A stretch of DNA of 5,657 nucleotides from Planctomycetota bacterium (lineage in GTDB: Bacteria; Planctomycetota; Planctomycetia; Planctomycetales; Planctomycetaceae), in the NCBI GenBank assembly GCA_026692825.1, contig JAPLOC010000277.1, positions 1-5,657 of the forward strand. The letters are read 5' to 3'. A program made the position numbers and the translations under genes. A model generated the notes under the pieces. It did not search any database. It was not told the DNA's origin and saw only the letters and a list, made by a program, of their open reading frames with translations. Of this stretch, positions 1-4,490 are shown piece after piece. The stretch's first letter is position 1, and every line of letters begins with the position of its first letter.

Positions 1-1198
1 TAGCGTAATCCCCCGGACTGTTCCGGGGCAATGCACGTGGACCGGTCCATTCCTCGGCCAGAAAGCTCGCGAGATCGTCGGCGTACAGGGCGTGCCCTTC
101 GGCGGAGAATTCCGCGACGTTTCTCAAGTAGAGCCGTTGACCGGCCTGCTGCGATTGAAACGTGGGGGCGATATCGCAAAACGTGATATCGTGCTTGCGA
201 CAAAATTCTTCGATCAATTCGAACGGGCGGTGACTGCGGTAGATGCCGTCGGCGGGAACCCCCGCGCGTTCGCGAACTCCCCCTCCCGAGGTCGCTGTCG
301 TCGAAACCTGCCAGGGTGCGGGGATCGCGGTGACGACGAACCGCGTCTCCTGTCCCGCGAGCAGATCCTGAATCAGCGACAACGGAGAAAACGCCTGTTG
401 GATGTAGTCTTCCCAGTCAGGGGGAGTCTCGGCGAGCCACAGATATTTGGAACGGGGGAAGTCGATGGAAGACGTGGCGACACGCGATGTCTGGTCGGAG
501 AGAAACGAATTCGCCTGTTGGCGGGCCCACTGCGGCAGCAGCAGGGCGTCAAAAGTGCCTGGCTTGGCGGCACTGCGGGGCATCTCGAGGCCGGGATGGG
601 CGCAGGACGTTGGTGTTCCATCGGCATCGGAGACGACGAACCAGCGCACCGCATGGTCGTCGGAGATGTCCGACATGTCGAAATTGAGGATCACCAGATC
701 GGGAGCGAGCGCGAGGAGACTCTTGCGGAGTTGCAGGTAGGAGAGCAGAGGACAGTAATCAGGGATGCCCGCGTTGATGACCTCGACGTTGACGTGGCGA
801 TCTTCAGAGAGGCGGGCCTGGAGGCGGGCGCAGAAGGTTTCTGATTCCACGACGTGCGAGGCGAAGGTGGAATCGTCCCCCAGGCAGAGAACCCGGAGCG
901 TGCCGGCGGGCTTGGGAAGCGCGGGCTCGCGCCCCCGCAGTCCGAAACTGTTGACGTTTACCCGAATCTTCTGATCGGTATCGGGATTCCGCACCAGATA
1001 GGCCCGCGACGGCTTGAGTTCGTGGTGAGCCGTCCAGCTCTTACAGGTGAGTCCCCGATCGTACAGATCGCACCGCGTGAGTTGTCCGGTCGCGGAGTCA
1101 TAAACGCGCAGCCCGATCTCCATCAGACATGCCAGCAGTGCCAGAAACAGCACCGCGTAGCACAGATGTTTGAACCAGTTGGCGAGCGACCGAATCAT
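1..1198 (-). CDS. Membrane-anchored SGNH/GDSL-fold protein, probably catalytically degenerate (3' end beyond window)
   Basis: An open frame starts at the ATG at 1198 and runs 399 codons without a stop to the left edge, so the C-terminus is missing. A GAGA at 1206-1209, 7 bases before the ATG, can serve as ribosome binding site. Residues about 11-27 form one hydrophobic helix (signal anchor), which would place the rest outside the cytoplasm. The SGNH fold is seen as an I-F-type strand leading to LGDDSTF (106-112), then VINAG (140-144), DLVILNFDMSD (167-177) and EFSAEGHALYA (363-373). These line up with blocks I, II, III and V of SGNH hydrolases. The usual GDSxTF serine is Asp109, the GxND asparagine is Ser176, and the D-x-H before the final GH appears as Val361 and Glu363. 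Family membership is inferred from this order of motifs; hydrolase activity is doubtful. It lies downstream of the hsp20 pair, separated by a terminator, so it is probably a separate transcription unit. An ordinary acyl-ester hydrolase is the alternative. Confidence 0.75.
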   Translation of the reverse strand, partial: MIRSLANWFKHLCYAVLFLALLACLMEIGLRVYDSATGQLTRCDLYDRGLTCKSWTAHHELKPSRAYLVRNPDTDQKIRVNVNSFGLRGREPALPKPAGTLRVLCLGDDSTFASHVVESETFCARLQARLSEDRHVNVEVINAGIPDYCPLLSYLQLRKSLLALAPDLVILNFDMSDISDDHAVRWFVVSDADGTPTSCAHPGLEMPRSAAKPGTFDALLLPQWARQQANSFLSDQTSRVATSSIDFPRSKYLWLAETPPDWEDYIQQAFSPLSLIQDLLAGQETRFVVTAIPAPWQVSTTATSGGGVRERAGVPADGIYRSHRPFELIEEFCRKHDITFCDIAPTFQSQQAGQRLYLRNVAEFSAEGHALYADDLASFLAEEWTGPRALPRNSPGDYA

Positions 1199-1214
1199 CC
1201 GTGATTCTCGCGGG

Positions 1215-1250
1215 AAAAACCGACCCCCCCGGACAAGAGTGGGGGGGCGG
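1215..1250 (-). terminator. Rho-independent terminator after the hsp20 pair
   Basis: Read on the minus strand, CCG plus seven C (1250-1241) is followed by a 10-base loop, seven G, a bulged T and CGG, and then directly by five T (1219-1215). This is a very stable 10-bp GC stem with a T tract, the classical intrinsic terminator layout. It lies 79 bases after the stop of the downstream hsp20 gene and just before the ribosome binding site of the SGNH-like gene, so it should separate these two units. The T tract is short, so some read-through is possible. Confidence 0.7.
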
Positions 1251-1290
1251 GATGGTACCGGTCAACGCAAAAATCGGCAAGATGAGTGTT

Positions 1291-1317
1291 GTGGGCCTTT
1301 TGGATCGCAAAGCCCAC
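1291..1317 (-). other. Hairpin directly after the hsp20 stop codon
   Basis: GTGGGC at 1291-1296 pairs with GCCCAC at 1312-1317, and TTT at 1298-1300 with AAA at 1309-1311, leaving one bulged base and an 8-base loop. The structure begins 11 bases after the hsp20 stop codon. No T tract follows at once (the next T5 is about 15 bases further on), so it may be a 3'-end stabilising hairpin or the first of two tandem termination hairpins. Confidence 0.4.
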
Positions 1318-1328
1318 GCGTTCGCGGG

Positions 1329-1745
1329 TCAGCCAGCGATCACGGGCACCTTGCGGGTGGCGGCTTGCTTCACCTTCGGAAGCGAGACCACCAGCACTCC
1401 ATCTTTCATCGAGGCCTGCACCGCGTCGCGATCGATCTCGTTGGGAAGCGTGAATGAACGCTCGTAATCACCGACGCCGTATTCTTCGTAGCGCAGTTGG
1501 AATCCCTCCGGGATCTCACAGCCAATCTGGCCACGAATCGTCAGGACGTTCTTTTCAATCGCAATTTCGACCCCGTTCTGGTCAACACCGGGGAGGTCGG
1601 CGACCAAAGTGAGGACATGGTCTTTCTCGATGATATCCACCAGGGGAACAAACACTTTGCGGGCTTTCGTCCGCTCGGTTCCCTCGGGAGTCGACGATTC
1701 CTGCTTCTCAGGAACGGGGCTGGTCGGTTTCACATCTGTCTGCAT
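1329..1745 (-). CDS. Small heat-shock protein, Hsp20/alpha-crystallin family (second of the pair)
   Basis: This encodes a 138-residue ATP-independent holdase chaperone that would bind unfolding proteins in the cytoplasm and hand them to refolding chaperones. The start at 1745 is chosen because AAAGGA precedes it with 7 bases between AGGA (1753-1756) and the ATG; the in-frame ATG at 1766 has no such site. Residues 1-30 are a short polar, Pro/Glu/Lys-rich arm. The alpha-crystallin domain spans about 33-125, with PLVDIIEKDHVLTLVADLPGV at its front and the signature GVLVVSLPK at 116-124. V-P-V at 133-135 near the C-terminus is the I-x-I-type motif that docks neighbouring subunits. Length is usual for bacterial Hsp20. 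It follows the other hsp20 gene by 95 bases on the same strand, and a terminator follows it. The two copies differ clearly in sequence, so they are diverged paralogues rather than a recent duplication, perhaps forming mixed oligomers (inference). Confidence 0.95.
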   Translation of the reverse strand: MQTDVKPTSPVPEKQESSTPEGTERTKARKVFVPLVDIIEKDHVLTLVADLPGVDQNGVEIAIEKNVLTIRGQIGCEIPEGFQLRYEEYGVGDYERSFTLPNEIDRDAVQASMKDGVLVVSLPKVKQAATRKVPVIAG

Positions 1746-1770
1746 GAGAGAGTCCTTTGTAAGCATGGTT

Positions 1771-1787
1771 CGAAGCGAATCGCTTCG
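1771..1787 (-). other. Perfect inverted repeat in the leader of the second hsp20 gene
   Basis: CGAAGCG at 1771-1777 and CGCTTCG at 1781-1787 form a 7-bp stem with a 3-base loop. It lies between the two hsp20 genes, about 12 bases before the Shine-Dalgarno sequence of the second. No T tract follows, so it does not look like a terminator. It could be an operator, an mRNA processing or stability hairpin, or part of a heat-responsive leader; the ribosome binding site itself is not within the stem. Confidence 0.4.
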
Positions 1788-1840
1788 TTGCCAAAACTAT
1801 GGTGAATTGGGAATGCCGATGGGGGCGAGCGCAATGGCGT

Positions 1841-2290
1841 TCACGCGGTTTTGACGGCGATTTTGCGTGGGCGATTCGATTCGGGTCGGGTCAGCCGGAC
1901 GCTGAGTACTCCCTTGTCGTACGACGCTTCCGTCTTGTCGGAATCGACTTCAAAGGGGAGCTGCAGCTTGCGGTTGAATTCCCCCATCGTCCGTTCGCGA
2001 CGATGAAAGGCGGTGCCGGCGTCCTCTGACGACGGAACCCGTTTCCCTGAGAGAACAACGCTGCTTCCGGTCACGACCACTTCCACATGCGCAGGATCGA
2101 TTCCCGAAACTTCCAGCGTGATCAGAATCTCGTGATCGTTGGCGTAGACATTCACCGGCGGAGCCTCGCGCGACTCCCGCAAGCCGAACGGTCGCGCCGA
2201 ATTCAGCAACCGTCCCATTTCGTGCTGCAACTGACCCATCTCACGCAGTGGATCCCACAACCGGCCGCCAAATCTGCTGAGCAAGTTCAT
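1841..2290 (-). CDS. Small heat-shock protein, Hsp20/alpha-crystallin family (first of the pair)
   Basis: This encodes a 149-residue Hsp20-type holdase chaperone. The frame is open from an ATG at 2362, but the start is set at 2290: GGGAG (2299-2303) lies 8 bases before that ATG, and the predicted protein then begins with MNLLSRFGGRLWDPLREM, a typical amphipathic Hsp20 N-terminus. The upstream part of the open frame is Arg/Pro/Gly-rich and does not look like protein. Residues 1-32 are the N-terminal arm; the alpha-crystallin domain spans about 44-135, opening with PPVNVYANDHEILITLEVSGI and closing with KGVLSVRL (126-133), which holds the G-V-L signature. I-A-V at 144-146 is the C-terminal I-x-I-type docking motif. 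It is the first gene of the hsp20 pair, and a sigma-54-type promoter lies upstream. The assignment to the family is firm; the substrates are not known. Confidence 0.95.
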   Translation of the reverse strand: MNLLSRFGGRLWDPLREMGQLQHEMGRLLNSARPFGLRESREAPPVNVYANDHEILITLEVSGIDPAHVEVVVTGSSVVLSGKRVPSSEDAGTAFHRRERTMGEFNRKLQLPFEVDSDKTEASYDKGVLSVRLTRPESNRPRKIAVKTA

Positions 2291-2385
2291 GAATGAAACT
2301 CCCATTCCTTTAGACGTGCCAACGTTCGGACGCCGCCAACCCGGGCGTCTGGTAACGAACACTTTGGCAATGACTTGAAATGGAA

Positions 2386-2401
2386 TGCAAGCGGCGTGCC
2401 T
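2386..2401 (-). promoter_or_regulatory. Sigma-54 (-24/-12) promoter for the hsp20 pair
   Basis: On the minus strand the sequence AGGCACGCCGCTTGCA matches the sigma-54 consensus TGGCACG-N4-TTGCW at 11 of 12 defined bases. The essential GG and GC doublets have the required 10-base gap. The predicted transcription start is near 2375, giving a leader of about 85 bases before the hsp20 ATG at 2290. The match and its spacing are seen directly; that RpoN uses it is inference. Transcription from such a promoter would need an AAA+ enhancer-binding activator. Confidence 0.6.
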
Positions 2402-2480
2402 AACTGAAATTTGTTCGGGTTCGTGGCCTCCAATCGATTACCCAAACAGCATTCGCAATCAGCCGACTGGACCTCAAAAA

Positions 2481-2519
2481 CCGCATTCAACTGCGGAGGC
2501 GACAACAATTTGCCTGTCG
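2481..2519. promoter_or_regulatory. Two inverted repeats, candidate activator (UAS) sites
   Basis: CCGCA (2481-2485) and TGCGG (2492-2496) form an inverted repeat with a 6-base spacer. CGACA (2500-2504) and TGTCG (2515-2519) form a second one with a 10-base spacer. They are centred about 113 and 135 bases upstream of the start predicted for the sigma-54 promoter, within the range where enhancer-binding proteins usually dock. The half-sites are short (5 bp) and unlike each other, so chance is possible. Confidence 0.3.
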
Positions 2520-2990
2520 TCTTGAGGAATGTTCCTGCAGAGCGAATTTACCTGGCTTCCAGCGATTCATAAATCGCAACCAACAGAAAAAATGCCGCTC
2601 TCTGGTTTGATTTTGGTGCCGATTTGACGGGTTTTTCGCACGTTTCCACACTTCGCCGCGATTGTGGGTGTCGTTTTGGCAGTTGGTCGAAAAAGCGGCC
2701 CGCACGCCAAAATGGCAGCTTGTCGGTGTCAGCTTTCTGATGGCTGGCAACTTGGCACCGGCCCAACTCACACCCTATCGAAGCAGCCGGCCGCCGTGAG
2801 CAACGTTCGCCCAGACTGGATTCCTGGACAAAAGGTCATTGAGTGGTGGCGTGGCATCTCCTCAACTTCTTGGTTAGAATTTCGACCGTAGAACGTCTTG
2901 TTTTTCCTGAACGTGATTTTTTCGGTTGGGGAACAACGTGACGGAATTTCACGAATTGGATTTGACTCGGAACGACATCGGAACGGGGAG
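2520..2990. other. Non-coding divergent spacer
   Basis: No convincing gene lies here. The short open frames on both strands give Arg/Gln/Cys/Trp-rich, low-quality proteins without usable ribosome binding sites. The stretch is more AT-rich than the flanking genes and has several A/T runs. It holds four TGGCA words (2677, 2713, 2745, 2753) and an inverted pair TTTTGGC (2674-2680) / GCCAAAA (2706-2712). TAGAAT at 2875-2880 could be a -10 box for the gene on the right, but no good -35 partner sits at 16-18 bases, so no promoter is called. Confidence 0.5.
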
Positions 2991-2996
2991 ATGAGA

Positions 2997-3419
2997 ATGG
3001 GCCGTCAACAGGGGTTTTTAATTGCCACAGTGGTGTTGCTGGCATCGATACTGGCGACCTCGGAGGCCGAGGCAGGCAAGTTTAAGTTTGGAACCGACGA
3101 GACAATTCGCACAATCCAGCCCACAAACAGCAAGGAGTTCAACCTCTGTCACAAAGTCAGTACGTACTTCTTTGTGGCGGGCTGCTACGTGAAAGATGAT
3201 GGTTACGTACTTCGCAAGCCCGATGACAAGAAAAGCTATATTCCGCTGAATGAAATCCAGATCCAGCAGCTTCAGCGAGAGGGTGAGCTTCCCGATCCGC
3301 TGCCAAAGTACTCCTTGTCGTTCTTCGATTATTTGTTCGGCTATTCCAATTGGATCATCCTGGCCGGTGTCATTGGATATTCAATTGTCCAGAGGGTGCG
3401 AACCGGAAGTTGGGGTTGA
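2997..3419 (+). CDS. Unrecognised exported small protein with C-terminal membrane helix
   Basis: I do not recognise this family. The frame is open from 2898, but the start is placed at 2997: GGGGAG (2985-2990) is 6 bases before this ATG, and a textbook signal peptide follows. The protein has 140 residues. Residues 1-26 comprise MGRQQ, a hydrophobic core (7-20) and a probable signal peptidase I site after AEA (24-26). Residues 27-115 form a polar outer domain with two cysteines (C51, C63), a FFVAGCYVKDDGYVL segment (58-72), a short Gln-rich helix (86-96) and the Pro-rich ELPDPLPKYS (97-106). Residues about 116-132 are a membrane helix, followed by a basic tail QRVRTGSWG. The predicted topology is domain outside and tail in the cytoplasm. 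The clean signal peptide, ribosome binding site and membrane helix argue strongly that it is a real gene. It is flanked by a divergent hsp20 pair and a convergent gmhB, so neighbours give no clear hint at its role. Confidence 0.85.
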   Translation: MGRQQGFLIATVVLLASILATSEAEAGKFKFGTDETIRTIQPTNSKEFNLCHKVSTYFFVAGCYVKDDGYVLRKPDDKKSYIPLNEIQIQQLQREGELPDPLPKYSLSFFDYLFGYSNWIILAGVIGYSIVQRVRTGSWG

Positions 3420-3506
3420 GAGCCTGTCCAAGAAATAATCCGTCGTTGGTAGGTTGGATTCACGGCTCCGCGTGAGGTTCACAAACCACGAAAATATTTA
3501 TGGGCG

Positions 3507-3546
3507 GGTTCTAGGGATTCGTCATCGACGCCTCCAACCCAGAACC
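3507..3546 (-). terminator. Weak hairpin in the convergent spacer, possible gmhB terminator
   Basis: GGTTCT plus GGG (3507-3516, with one bulged A at 3513) pairs with CCCAGAACC (3538-3546) across a 21-base loop. It lies just after the gmhB stop codon on the minus strand and is followed about 10 bases later by an AT-rich stretch (ATAAATATTTT, minus strand). The distance to the T-rich part and the long loop make this a poor terminator, but it is the best candidate in the spacer. A small TCACG/CGTGA hairpin (3460-3475) lies nearer the plus-strand gene and also has no T tract. Confidence 0.3.
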
Positions 3547-3564
3547 GTTGACGCGCCACACGCC

Positions 3565-4164
3565 TCAGGCGACATTCCGCCGCCGAGATTCGCCCGTCGC
3601 TTTCAATCGGACCGCGATCGCCTCGGCCGCCGCCAGGAGGTCGTCGACAACACAATCTGGTGCGCCATACGCTTCAGTGCCTGAATCCCGTTGCCAGTCA
3701 CGCTCCGACTCGGCACCGTACCCCGTTCGCACCAAGAGCGTGGTCGCCCCGACTCGTCGACCCAATTCAATGTCGCTCGGTTTATCTCCGATCAGAAAAC
3801 TCTGATTCAGCGAGAATCCAAAATCGCGGGCGGCCTGCGTGGCCATGCCTGTCAACGGCTTTCGGCAATGGCACGGCGTTTCCGGATGGTGCGGACAAAC
3901 GTAGATGCCGTCGAGAACGATTCCCACAGCCGACAGCATGCGGTGCAGGCGACGATGGATCCCGGCCAATTGCGTGGGGGCGATCAACCCCCGCCCCACG
4001 CCGGACTGGTTGGTGATGACAACCAGTCCGCACCCCAATTCCTGCAGTCGGGTCAGACCTGCCACGACACCGGGGAGTAATTCAAGCTGGTCGGCGTCAG
4101 CGAGATAGTTCCGTTCGACATTCAACGTGCCATCCCGGTCGAGCAAGACAAATCGACGGCCCAT
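3565..4164 (-). CDS. gmhB: D-glycero-D-manno-heptose 1,7-bisphosphate 7-phosphatase (GmhB, HAD family)
   Basis: This 199-residue cytoplasmic phosphatase removes the 7-phosphate of heptose 1,7-bisphosphate in the pathway to ADP-heptose, used for LPS core or other heptose-containing glycans. All HAD motifs are visible: FVLLDRDGTLN (5-15) with the nucleophile Asp and acid-base Asp of D-x-D; VVITNQSGVGRG (about 47-58) for motif II; the Lys of CRKP after the zinc loop; and LIGDKPSDIELG (about 128-139) for motif IV. The zinc loop CPHHPETPCHCRKP has the C-x-H...C-x-C ligands that mark GmhB and HisB-N against other HAD enzymes. The frame continues upstream to an ATG at 4341, but that part reads as low-quality Pro/Arg/Ser-rich sequence; the ATG at 4164 puts the DRDGT motif at the usual distance from the N-terminus and has GAGAG 8 bases upstream. 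It lies on the same strand as the wecA-like gene and probably forms an operon with it. A histidinol-phosphate phosphatase is the alternative, less likely without his genes nearby. Confidence 0.9.
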   Translation of the reverse strand: MGRRFVLLDRDGTLNVERNYLADADQLELLPGVVAGLTRLQELGCGLVVITNQSGVGRGLIAPTQLAGIHRRLHRMLSAVGIVLDGIYVCPHHPETPCHCRKPLTGMATQAARDFGFSLNQSFLIGDKPSDIELGRRVGATTLLVRTGYGAESERDWQRDSGTEAYGAPDCVVDDLLAAAEAIAVRLKATGESRRRNVA

Positions 4165-4231
4165 TCCACCGGCTCTCGAACTGGAGGGAAAGATTCGCAC
4201 GGGGCAGCACTCCCGGACAGGGGATCTTGAT

Positions 4232-4490
4232 TCAGGCCGCCTCACGACGGGGGAACGGTTGTTCCGGTCCGGAGTCGTCGCTGGCGGCCCAGGCGAATCG
4301 CACCACATTCGCAGTCGGACGATGCGGACCGACGAGTTCACACTCCCGGTCGGCCTTGATGGTTCCCCGGTTCGCAGCGGTTTCAGGAGCTTCCGCCCAA
4401 TATCGGCACAGCGCCACCAGCAGTTCTGTCAAGTCGAAACGTCGCGCGACTGTTTGTCGTTCGCAACAGGGTGCCCGAAGTCTGCCACAA
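4232..4490 (-). other. Displaced C-terminal coding segment of the wecA-like gene (putative frameshift)
   Basis: In a different minus-strand frame from the annotated wecA-like gene, a coding-like stretch runs past that gene's stop (4383) to a TGA at 4232. It reads VARRFDLTELLVALCRYWAE, which makes a good amphipathic helix, and ends VVRFAWAASDDSG...FPRREAA. Of the 51 codons after the wecA-frame stop, 34 end in G or C, like real genes here, whereas the last about 25 residues of the wecA frame look random. The simplest reading is one extra base (or two missing) between about 4440 and 4490, so that the intact gene ends at 4232. It has no convincing start of its own. A natural truncation or a sequencing error cannot be told apart here. 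Confidence 0.5.

Noticed and set aside
11..28. Perfect hairpin CCCCGGA-CTGT-TCCGGGG at the left edge
   Set aside because: It lies inside the open SGNH-like frame and has no T tract on either strand; probably a by-product of GC-rich coding sequence.
92..844. Long plus-strand open frame of 250 residues
   Set aside because: It lies antisense to the SGNH-like gene, which has clear motifs, a membrane anchor and better codon use; the plus-strand product is Arg/Gly/Glu-rich without recognisable domains.
1768..1777. GTTCGAAGC-like T-loop word suggesting a tRNA
   Set aside because: No cloverleaf arms or acceptor stem can be drawn around it; it is part of the 7-bp inverted repeat.
2291..2362. Upstream extension of the first hsp20 frame to an ATG at 2362
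   Set aside because: The added residues are Arg/Pro/Gly-rich, the ATG at 2290 has GGGAG at 8 bases, and the extension would cover nearly all of the leader predicted from the sigma-54 site.
2487..2771. Minus-strand open frame of 94 residues in the divergent spacer
   Set aside because: Composition (many Arg, Asn, Cys, Trp) is unlike the real genes, no good ribosome binding site, and no recognisable domain.
4165..4341. N-terminal extension of the gmhB frame
   Set aside because: The extra 59 residues are low-quality Pro/Arg/Ser-rich sequence overlapping the displaced wecA tail in another frame; GmhB proteins begin a few residues before the DRDGT motif.
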